Source: Candidatus Nomurabacteria bacterium (lineage in GTDB: Bacteria > Patescibacteriota > Minisyncoccia > Phycocordibacterales > UBA9973). From it: a DNA stretch of 26,168 nucleotides. Below are positions 7,807-14,104 of the stretch, piece after piece (position 1 is the first letter of the stretch; the number at the start of each line of letters is the position of its first letter). The stretch covers positions 1 through 26,168 of the forward strand of contig JADLCZ010000081.1 in the NCBI GenBank assembly GCA_020846955.1, written 5' to 3'. Made by a program: the position numbers and the translations under genes. The notes under the pieces are model-generated. The model was not told the origin of the DNA and did no database searches. It saw nothing but the letters and a program-made list of their open reading frames with translations.

Positions 7807-7848
7807 TTTATAGCCCATTTCATTACAGACTATATATAGGACATTATA
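7807..7848 (-). promoter_or_regulatory. Candidate -10 boxes for the sigma operon
   Basis: On the minus strand TATAAA at 7812-7807 lies 12 nt before the sigma start codon, and TATAAT at 7848-7843 lies further upstream. Either could serve. No clear -35 was identified, and the sigma factor may recognise its own promoter with another sequence. Confidence 0.3.
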
Positions 7849-7878
7849 CCTTAATTTCTTTTGTTTTTAAAGGTTTTT

Positions 7879-7893
7879 TGGTATAATTTATCA
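7879..7893 (+). promoter_or_regulatory. Extended -10 promoter, leaderless type
   Basis: TGG-TATAAT (7879-7887), perfect hexamer at 7882-7887, 6 nt before ATG 7894. This fixes ATG 7894 as the start in preference to an in-frame TTG at 7861, which lies upstream of the promoter. Confidence 0.65.
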
Positions 7894-9147
7894 ATGAACG
7901 AAGAAAATCAACAGAAAGTTATCATTGTAGGAGGGGGATTCGCAGGTATTAGGTGTGCATTAGATTTAGCCAAAAAAAGACTTAAAAATCAAAAAATAGT
8001 ATTAATTTCCAACAAAACCCACTTTGAGTACTACCCAAGGATATATAGAGTTGTTACAGGGGAGTCTCCTTTGGAAGTTTGTATACCATTAGATGAAATA
8101 TTTAAAAATAAAAATGTAGAGGTGATTCACGACGAGGTAACAGGAGTTGATCTCAAGCAAAATAAAATTACTGGATCAAGTGGCTCAACATATCATTATA
8201 ATGAAATTGTTTTAGCGCTTGGATCCGAAACAGTATATTTTAATATTGAAGGTGTAAAAGAAAGGTCTTATGGATTCAAATCTATAAACGAGGCCCTTAA
8301 TTTGAAAAAGCATTTACATAAAGTATTTGATATCTATTTATCTTCAAAAAAAGAAGATGTAGTAGCATCGCTTCATATTGTAGTTGTTGGCGGTGGGCCA
8401 TCAGGAGTTGAACTTGTTGGAGAGCTTACATCATACATGCCACATTTAGCAAACTTGCACGGCATAGACAATAATTTCGTGACTATAGATCTGATCGAAG
8501 CATCAAGCCGTCTTGTGCCAACATTACCAGAAAGAGTCTCGACACGGATACATAATAAATTGCATTCTCTTGGTGTGAACATTTTCTTGAACCGTTCTGT
8601 AGAAAAAGAAGATATTGACCAGATACTTACAAAAGATATGTCCATGAAGTCCAACACTCTCATTTGGACTGCTGGGTCCAAAACAAATCATTTCTATGGA
8701 TTAATTCCAGGACTTAATTTGCATCGTAATGGCCGAGTAATTATAGATGAATATTTGCATGCAGAAGGTTATGAGAATGTATATATAATAGGTGATGCTG
8801 CTAATACAAAATATGCAGGTCTTGCCCAGACGGCGATTTATGATGGGACATATATTGCAAATGTTATAGCTTGCAAAATGAAAAATAAAAAATTGCCTGT
8901 ATATATTCCACAAAAAGTTTCCTATGCTGTGCCTGTGGGTAGGCATTGGGCGGCAGTTTCTATGGGCCCACTACAGATTTATGGTTTACTTGGATATATA
9001 ATTCGTGAAATTGCAGATTTGTCATTTTTCCTATCAATCTTGCCTTGGAATAAAGCATTGGCAATTAATAGGAATCAAACAATAGGCGAATCCTGCAAAA
9101 CCTGCAGAGAAAGCATAGCCAAAGCCGAAAACCAAAATACTAACTAA
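7894..9147 (+). CDS. ndh: Type II NADH dehydrogenase (NDH-2), FAD-dependent
   Basis: The protein has 417 aa, the usual length. It would oxidise NADH and pass electrons to a membrane quinone without pumping protons. The FAD-binding motif GGGFAG is at 13-18, and the NADH-binding motif GGGPSG at 166-171 is followed by VELVGEL. YIIGDAANT near residue 290 and LAQTAIYDG after it are the usual second FAD contact and quinone-side motifs. The C-terminal part is amphipathic and could sit on the membrane face. It is a single-gene unit with its own leaderless promoter and a strong shared terminator at 9149-9181. A more general pyridine nucleotide-disulfide oxidoreductase is possible, but the pattern fits NDH-2 best. 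Confidence 0.88.
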   Translation: MNEENQQKVIIVGGGFAGIRCALDLAKKRLKNQKIVLISNKTHFEYYPRIYRVVTGESPLEVCIPLDEIFKNKNVEVIHDEVTGVDLKQNKITGSSGSTYHYNEIVLALGSETVYFNIEGVKERSYGFKSINEALNLKKHLHKVFDIYLSSKKEDVVASLHIVVVGGGPSGVELVGELTSYMPHLANLHGIDNNFVTIDLIEASSRLVPTLPERVSTRIHNKLHSLGVNIFLNRSVEKEDIDQILTKDMSMKSNTLIWTAGSKTNHFYGLIPGLNLHRNGRVIIDEYLHAEGYENVYIIGDAANTKYAGLAQTAIYDGTYIANVIACKMKNKKLPVYIPQKVSYAVPVGRHWAAVSMGPLQIYGLLGYIIREIADLSFFLSILPWNKALAINRNQTIGESCKTCRESIAKAENQNTN

Positions 9148-9148
9148 T

Positions 9149-9181
9149 AAAAAATCTGGAAGTCAGACTTCCAGATTTTTT
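9149..9181. terminator. Bidirectional intrinsic terminator between ndh and murA
   Basis: TCTGGAAGT (9155-9163) pairs with ACTTCCAGA (9167-9175) around a CAG loop. It is flanked by A6 on the left and T6 on the right, so both strands end in a T-run after the stem. It serves the convergent ndh (+) and murA (-). Confidence 0.9.
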
Positions 9182-9193
9182 ATTTAACGAAAA

Positions 9194-10702
9194 TTATTTT
9201 AGGATTTTTATATCGGCGCCTAGGCTGTTGAATCTCTCGGCTATTTCTTCATAGCCACGACTGATCATATATACATTTCTTAAGATTGAGGTACCTTGAG
9301 CTCCTAACATAGCAATTAGGATAACCATAGAAGGTCGCAGGGCTGGAGGGCAGACTATTTGAGCGGCTTTGAGCTCTGTGCCACCTGTGACGTAGACACG
9401 ATGTGGATCGATCAGATTGATGCTTGCACCTAGGCGATTGAGTTCGGTGAAATAGATTGCACGATTTTCATAGACCCAATCATGAATGAGCGTCGTACCC
9501 GAGGCTTTGATACAAATTGGTACAAAGAAGGGGAGATTATCCATATTAATTCCAGGGTATGGATTGGCATGAATTTTGTCGGTAGGCGCTTTTAATTTAG
9601 AAGGAAATATTTCTATATCTATTAATTTTGTTCTGTTGTTATAAGAAAAATACTTTTTCAAAATTTTGTATTTGAGGCCCATTTTTTCAAGCTTGTATAA
9701 TTCAAGTGTTAAGAAATCAACAGGACAACGCGTGATGGTGATTTGTGAATCAGTAGCAATTGCAGCTGAAATGAACATCATCGACTCGATAGGGTCCTCA
9801 CTATTTGTATATTCTATATCCTTATTGATTTCTTTTATACCATGGACTGTCAATGTACTAGTACCTACGCCGTCTATTTTGACACCCAATTTTTCCAAGA
9901 AGAAGCATATTTCCTGGACCATATAGTTGGCACTAGCGAATTTGATGACAGTTGTGCCATCGATTTTCGACGTAGCTGTGAGTACATTTTCACAAGCTGT
10001 ATCGCCGGCTTCGTACATTGTAATCTCGGCAGGTTTCAATTTATTATTACTAACCTCGTAACTATCATTTGTAGTTTTGACTTTGACTCCTAAATGCTCG
10101 AGAGCATATATATGTGCACTAACTGTACGCTTGCCCAATTTGCAACCTTGGGCATGGGGGAGTGAGAAATCCTTGAAGAGGTGTATAAGTGGCCCCATAA
10201 ACATAACTATAGAGCGAGTCCGGATTGCTGATTCAATATTTATATTTTTAAGATTTAAAGTTTTTGGGGGAATAATCTCTAATGAATTCTGATTGATCCA
10301 TGTTATTTTGACACCGATACTCTCGAGTATCTCTATCACCCTTTGGACTTCTTCTATGTGGGCTATGCCATGAAGAGTAGTCTTGCCACGATTCAATAGC
10401 GATGCACAGAGTAATCCAACTGAGCCATTTTTGGAGAAATTGGTAGCAATGGATCCGTGCAATTTCTTGCCACCGACAATTTGGAAATCAATAGAATTGT
10501 TTATGGATATAATTTGATGCTCTAGAACTTTGCTTATTTTTGCCAATAATTCTGTGCTGAAATTCTGCTCGCCTTTCTCCATACGTGCTACAGCCGATTG
10601 GGAAGTAGCCAATGCTTTCGCAAACTCGCCTTGGGTTAGACCCTTGCGCTCCCTTAATTTCTTGATAAAATAGCCTATTTTTTGTATATCTGTTTTGCTC
10701 AT
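9194..10702 (-). CDS. murA: HTH (XRE)-MurA fusion: UDP-GlcNAc 1-carboxyvinyltransferase with N-terminal DNA-binding domain
   Basis: The protein has 502 aa; ordinary MurA has about 420. Residues 8-64 form an XRE-type helix-turn-helix (LRERKGLTQGEFAKAL, SQSAVARMEKGEQ). MurA follows from about 72. It transfers enolpyruvate from PEP to UDP-GlcNAc, the first committed step of peptidoglycan synthesis. Expected active-site residues are present: Lys91-Asn92 (as K22-N23 of E. coli MurA), Arg163 (R91), Cys187 (C115, in AQGCKLGKR) and Arg192 (R120), so the enzyme looks intact. The Cys rather than Asp suggests fosfomycin sensitivity. The start has TATAAT 7 nt upstream. It is divergent from murB across an 18-bp palindrome, suggesting that it regulates both genes itself. 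Confidence 0.92.
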   Translation of the reverse strand: MSKTDIQKIGYFIKKLRERKGLTQGEFAKALATSQSAVARMEKGEQNFSTELLAKISKVLEHQIISINNSIDFQIVGGKKLHGSIATNFSKNGSVGLLCASLLNRGKTTLHGIAHIEEVQRVIEILESIGVKITWINQNSLEIIPPKTLNLKNINIESAIRTRSIVMFMGPLIHLFKDFSLPHAQGCKLGKRTVSAHIYALEHLGVKVKTTNDSYEVSNNKLKPAEITMYEAGDTACENVLTATSKIDGTTVIKFASANYMVQEICFFLEKLGVKIDGVGTSTLTVHGIKEINKDIEYTNSEDPIESMMFISAAIATDSQITITRCPVDFLTLELYKLEKMGLKYKILKKYFSYNNRTKLIDIEIFPSKLKAPTDKIHANPYPGINMDNLPFFVPICIKASGTTLIHDWVYENRAIYFTELNRLGASINLIDPHRVYVTGGTELKAAQIVCPPALRPSMVILIAMLGAQGTSILRNVYMISRGYEEIAERFNSLGADIKILK

Positions 10703-10740
10703 ATTTACAATTATATATCATATATGATATAATAGCAATA
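10703..10740. promoter_or_regulatory. Divergent murA/murB promoters with 18-bp palindromic operator
   Basis: The perfect palindrome TATATCATATATGATATA is at 10714-10731. It overlaps the murA -10 (TATAAT on the minus strand, 10715-10710, 7 nt before the murA ATG). It also overlaps the murB extended -10 (TGA-TATAAT, 10725-10733). A dimeric XRE-type protein bound here would block both promoters. The obvious candidate is the HTH domain of the MurA fusion itself. AT-rich palindromes can arise by chance, so binding is inference. Confidence 0.6.
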
Positions 10741-10771
10741 CTTGTCCCGTTAGAAAATCAGCGGTGACAAG
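10741..10771 (+). promoter_or_regulatory. 5' stem-loop at the start of the murB transcript
   Basis: CTTGTCCCG (10741-10749) pairs with CGGTGACAAG (10762-10771), leaving one bulged T, around a 12-nt loop. The murB -10 at 10728-10733 places the RNA start at about 10740, so the stem would be at the very 5' end. It encloses the possible GTG start at 10764. The CCCGTTAGAA in its left half also occurs in the topA leader. Confidence 0.5.
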
Positions 10772-10811
10772 CAATAAATATGAATTATTATTATTTAAAT
10801 TTTTTAATGAG

Positions 10812-11837
10812 ATGTTACAAGTCCAAGAAAATGTGGATATAAAGGATTATTGTACGATCCATATTGGTGGGCAATTTAGATACTTTGCAATTATAAAAAC
10901 AAAAGAAGAAATCACAGAGGCAATCGAATTTGCAAGAAAAAATAATACCAGATTGTTTATGCTTGGTGGTGGATCCAATATTGTTTTTACAGACAAAGTT
11001 CTTGATGTATTGGCGCTCAAAATAGAGATTGAGGGATTTGAAATTATCGAAAATACTGATGATTATGCAGTCATAAAAGTTGGCGCCGGTGAGAATTGGG
11101 ATATATTTGTGTCGCGAACTGTTGTAAGTAACCTTTCAGGGCTCGAAGCACTCTCTGCTATCCCTGGAACTGTGGGCGCAACTCCTGTACAAAATGTGGG
11201 TGCCTATGGCCAGGAAGTCAAAGACACCATTGTATCTATAGAAGTATTTGATATACAAAATAAGGTTATTAAGACCCTTACAAATACTGAGTGCAAATTT
11301 GCATACAGAGATAGTATTTTTAAACACGAAGACAAGAATAAATATATAATTTTGACAGTGACATTTAAATTATCAAAAAAGAATCCTGAAATACCACATT
11401 ATATTGATGTAAAGAAATATTTTATCCAAAACAATATAAACACTCCTACATTGCTTGAGATACGAAATGCAATTATACATATTCGTGGATACAAATTACC
11501 AGACCCAAAAGTAATTTTTAACGTTGGGTCATTTTTCAAAAATCCAATTGTTTCGTCAGATGTAGCTAAGAAATTAAAAAATAATAATCCGGAATTGACC
11601 ATTTATCCAATAGATGAAGATCATACAAAAGTCCCTGCAGGTTGGCTGATAGAAAAGGCTGGATTAAAAGGCAAGAACTTTGGTCCGTTATCACTATATA
11701 ACAAAAATGCACTTGTTTTGGTAAACAACGGCAATGCAACTTATGAAGATATAATATCTGTCCGTGACCAGATAATAAAAACGGTATTTGATAAGTTTGG
11801 CATAACACTTGAGCAAGAGCCAGAGATAATAAAATAG
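10812..11837 (+). CDS. murB: UDP-N-acetylenolpyruvoylglucosamine reductase (MurB)
   Basis: From ATG 10812 the protein has 341 aa, the usual size for a type I MurB. It reduces the MurA product with NADPH, using FAD, to give UDP-MurNAc. Visible motifs are YCTIHIGG (FAD domain start), MLGGGSNIVF, AIPGTVGATPVQNVGAYGQEV, FAYRDSIFK, NVGSFFKNP with the catalytic Ser, and the C-terminal EQEPEIIK with the catalytic Glu. An in-frame GTG at 10764 would add 16 residues; I prefer ATG 10812 because the family normally begins just before the QENV-type segment and because the GTG is buried in a stem-loop. Neither start has a clear Shine-Dalgarno. It is divergent from HTH-murA and is followed after 10 nt by a small coiled-coil gene. 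Confidence 0.92.
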   Translation: MLQVQENVDIKDYCTIHIGGQFRYFAIIKTKEEITEAIEFARKNNTRLFMLGGGSNIVFTDKVLDVLALKIEIEGFEIIENTDDYAVIKVGAGENWDIFVSRTVVSNLSGLEALSAIPGTVGATPVQNVGAYGQEVKDTIVSIEVFDIQNKVIKTLTNTECKFAYRDSIFKHEDKNKYIILTVTFKLSKKNPEIPHYIDVKKYFIQNNINTPTLLEIRNAIIHIRGYKLPDPKVIFNVGSFFKNPIVSSDVAKKLKNNNPELTIYPIDEDHTKVPAGWLIEKAGLKGKNFGPLSLYNKNALVLVNNGNATYEDIISVRDQIIKTVFDKFGITLEQEPEIIK

Positions 11838-11847
11838 TTGACTAATA

Positions 11848-12231
11848 ATGTCAGAATGTAATAATACTCATATGAACAAAGAAACAATAGATTTGAATGC
11901 CAATTTGGAAGCAAATAATGAAATTTCAAGGGATGTGTCATTGGCCTCAGAAGTTTCTAAGACACTTTCTTCTGAAAAACAAGCACAAATAGATGTTGCG
12001 ATTAAGGATGCACGAGACCAAATAAAATTTTGGAGAGAAAAATTATCTGCTTATAACAAACAACAAGATGAACATGAAATTAATCGTATAAAAAGCAGTA
12101 TAAATGGTGAGCCTATTGCAGAACCGATAAGCGAAGAACTTAAGAATAATTTTAGAGAGGATATCAAAAATAAAATAAATTCTTACACAGAAGAGTTTGC
12201 AAAATTAAACAAGCAAGATCTAGCAATATAA
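11848..12231 (+). CDS. Small charged coiled-coil protein of unknown function
   Basis: The protein has 127 aa and is rich in Glu, Lys, Asn and Gln. It has no signal peptide or membrane segment. Residues about 35-75 and 95-122 are probably helical and may form coiled coils. It starts 10 nt after murB and ends at a strong terminator, so it is probably co-transcribed with murB. A second in-frame ATG lies at 11872. I recognise no family; a link to cell-wall synthesis is suggested only by the operon position. Confidence 0.65.
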   Translation: MSECNNTHMNKETIDLNANLEANNEISRDVSLASEVSKTLSSEKQAQIDVAIKDARDQIKFWREKLSAYNKQQDEHEINRIKSSINGEPIAEPISEELKNNFREDIKNKINSYTEEFAKLNKQDLAI

Positions 12232-12248
12232 AAGTGTGATGACCAAAT

Positions 12249-12278
12249 AAAAAACAGACTCACTTGAGTCTGTTTTTT
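12249..12278. terminator. Bidirectional intrinsic terminator
   Basis: CAGACTC (12255-12261), loop ACTT, GAGTCTG (12266-12272), with A6 before and T6 after. It ends the murB unit on the plus strand and the endonuclease gene on the minus strand, whose stop codon (12279-12277) lies at its edge. Confidence 0.9.
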
Positions 12279-12930
12279 ATAAAAATTCTGAAGCAATTAA
12301 TCGTTTTCTTTCTAAACAGGGTAATGATTTTTTGTAATATATTTGTTTTAGGAATATCTGGGATTCTTTTTTCATAAATTTCAATATATATAATGGAACT
12401 TTACTTGGTTCATATACCTTTGTTTTATGAATTCTGCCTGTTACCCCGAAATTTTCAATAATATTTTTTTGAAGCCACATTATATGTTCCTTGCTTGCCG
12501 AAAGTAGTCTAACAAATAATCTTCTATAAATATATTTTGAATTTTTATAGGTATTATGTTTATCTAGAAATACTGTAATACTCCCATCGCCATCTAAGTG
12601 TCCACGAATAAAATCTCTGAAAAATTCTTTTGGAATTTTTATTTCTCTAATTGTGTGTGATTTAGCAGGAGTTAATCCAATTGATAAAAGCCATTTATAA
12701 AATTGTATATCTCCAAATTGGATTTTAAGTGCTTTTGTGTCGGTTGTACCTATTTTGTTGTTTAATTTTAAGCATTTCTTGAATGTTTCGATTAGTTTTA
12801 AATCACAAGAAGTGAAAGTTAAATGTCTCCCATCTGGAGAAAGACATCCATCTGTAGCTATTAAGCCTACTATATAAGCTAAATCTGGTGTCCACTTATA
12901 TTGTTTTAAAGGTAGATTGTGCCTTGTCAT
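12277..12930 (-). CDS. Free-standing LAGLIDADG homing endonuclease
   Basis: The protein has 217 aa with two LAGLIDADG motifs: LAYIVGLIATDG at 17-28 (acidic residue Asp27) and FIRGHLDGDGS at about 107-117 (Asp115). Both catalytic acidic residues are present, so it is probably an active monomeric endonuclease that cuts a long DNA site. It starts 11 nt after the 3' end of the tRNA-Leu gene on the same strand and ends at the terminator 12249-12278. It is not inside an intron or intein: the tRNA is continuous and no host protein surrounds it. A role as a selfish element lodged behind the tRNA, or as a transcriptional or WhiA-like regulator, are both possible; the short basic C-terminus shows no extra HTH that I can see. 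Confidence 0.85.
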   Translation of the reverse strand: MTRHNLPLKQYKWTPDLAYIVGLIATDGCLSPDGRHLTFTSCDLKLIETFKKCLKLNNKIGTTDTKALKIQFGDIQFYKWLLSIGLTPAKSHTIREIKIPKEFFRDFIRGHLDGDGSITVFLDKHNTYKNSKYIYRRLFVRLLSASKEHIMWLQKNIIENFGVTGRIHKTKVYEPSKVPLYILKFMKKESQIFLKQIYYKKSLPCLERKRLIASEFL

Positions 12931-12941
12931 AAAATAAATTG

Positions 12942-13023
12942 TGCTCGGGGGGAGACTTGAACTCCCACCTCTTTCGAGAATCGATTTTGAGTCGATCGCG
13001 GCTACCGATTACGCCACCCGAGC
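12942..13023 (-). tRNA. tRNA-Leu, anticodon CAA
   Basis: 82 nt. The acceptor stem GCTCGGG/CCCGAGC (13023-13017 and 12949-12943) is perfect, with discriminator A at 12942. The anticodon stem ATCGA/TCGAT encloses the loop CTCAAAA, giving CAA. A long variable arm (TCTC-GAAA-GAG type) marks class II Leu. The T arm GGGAG-TTCAAGT-CTCCC is intact. The 3' CCA is not encoded. There is no intron. Confidence 0.95.
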
Positions 13024-13032
13024 ATAAACTGT

Positions 13033-13061
13033 ATATTACTCAAAATTGAGTGAAAAAGCAA
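13033..13061 (-). promoter_or_regulatory. Promoter of tRNA-Leu
   Basis: On the minus strand -35 TTGCTT (13061-13056), 17-nt spacer, -10 TAATAT (13038-13033), 9 nt before the tRNA 5' end. An inverted repeat ACTCAA-AA-TTGAGT (13038-13051) lies in the spacer. Confidence 0.55.
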
Positions 13062-13082
13062 TTTTTATTTACAAAAATTTTG

Positions 13083-13097
13083 TGCTAAAATAGTCGA
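13083..13097 (+). promoter_or_regulatory. Extended -10 promoter of parB, leaderless type
   Basis: TGC-TAAAAT (13083-13091), hexamer at 13086-13091, exactly 6 nt before ATG 13098. Confidence 0.6.
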
Positions 13098-14090
13098 ATG
13101 GCACAGCTATATGAAAACTCAATATTCTGGATTGATGTAGACAAGATCAAGCCCAACCCTTACCAACCAAGGCGTGAATTCGATGATGGGCGACTTTCTG
13201 ACTTGGCAAATTCTATTCGCCAATACGGAATTCTCCAGCCACTAACAGTATCTCGCAATGAAGTTATAAAAGAAGATGGCGTAGAAGTAGAATACGAATT
13301 GATTGCTGGGGAGCGCCGACTACGCGCTAGCAAGCTTGCAGGTGTGCGCGAGGTACCAGTTGTTATTCGTGTAGGTGACGACAGTATGACCAAATTGGAG
13401 CTTGCAATTATAGAGAACTTGCAAAGGGAAGACCTCAATGCAGTAGAGCGAGCGCGAGCATTTATGCGACTTGCTGAAGAATTCAAATTTACTCATTTGC
13501 AAATTGGTACCAAGGTTGGCAAGAGTCGTGAGTATGTATCCAACACTTTGCGCTTACTTTCACTACCCCAAGAAGTACTCGACGCTCTATCTCAAGGTAA
13601 AATTAGCGAGGGTCATACACGACCTATCATGATGTTGGCTGACAAGCCAGAGGAGCAGATTGTGTTCTTTAAAGAAATAATGTTCCGCAAGATGACAGTG
13701 CGCGAAGCGGAGAGACTTTCTCGCAAGATTGCTACAGATCGTGTTCGCAAGAAGGAGTACATGGTAGATCCAGAAATCCAAGCCATGGAAGAGAAGCTCC
13801 AAGAGACATTGGGCACAAGGGTCCATATAGAAAAAGGCGAAGTCGGTGGGCAGATCAAAATTGATTTTTTCTCTAATGAAGATTTGGATACAATTCTCAA
13901 TATTATAAAAAGTAGTGAGAATATCGAAGGACGCAAACCAAATGAAATGATAAATAAATTTATTGATTCTTTACCAGTTTCAGAAGTTGTGGTTGTAGAA
14001 AATGAAATTGAAGACGACCGTACAAAAGAGGAAATCAAAAACGACGAAGAGGAAACAGACCTCTATAATATAAAGAAGTTTTCTCTATAA
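13098..14090 (+). CDS. parB: Chromosome partitioning protein ParB
   Basis: The protein has 330 aa. The N-terminal ParB/CTPase domain has IKPNPYQPRREFD, GERRLRA at 71-77 and ENLQRED at 106-112. The central HTH (about 133-160) has IGTKVGKSREYVSNTLRLLSLP. A C-terminal dimerisation region with ETLGTRVHIEKG and FFSNEDLDTIL is followed by about 45 acidic residues that the usual family lacks. It binds parS sites near the origin and spreads as a CTP-dependent clamp. No parA lies beside it, and I saw no TGTTTCACGTGAAACA-type parS in the window. It has its own leaderless promoter and converges on rel with only 14 nt between the stops and no terminator visible. Confidence 0.93.
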   Translation: MAQLYENSIFWIDVDKIKPNPYQPRREFDDGRLSDLANSIRQYGILQPLTVSRNEVIKEDGVEVEYELIAGERRLRASKLAGVREVPVVIRVGDDSMTKLELAIIENLQREDLNAVERARAFMRLAEEFKFTHLQIGTKVGKSREYVSNTLRLLSLPQEVLDALSQGKISEGHTRPIMMLADKPEEQIVFFKEIMFRKMTVREAERLSRKIATDRVRKKEYMVDPEIQAMEEKLQETLGTRVHIEKGEVGGQIKIDFFSNEDLDTILNIIKSSENIEGRKPNEMINKFIDSLPVSEVVVVENEIEDDRTKEEIKNDEEETDLYNIKKFSL

Positions 14091-14104
14091 ACACTCAAGG
14101 CAGA

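Noticed and set aside
7861..7893. In-frame TTG start for ndh giving 11 more residues
   Set aside because: The added bases contain the extended -10 box at 7879-7887, and the residues are not typical of the NDH-2 N-terminus.
12942..13023. Intron in the tRNA, suggested by the neighbouring LAGLIDADG gene
   Set aside because: The tRNA folds fully without a gap: acceptor, anticodon, variable and T stems are all continuous.
13024..14104. parS site or replication origin near parB
   Set aside because: No TGTTTCACGTGAAACA-like site, no DnaA-box cluster, and no parA, dnaA or gyrase genes nearby.
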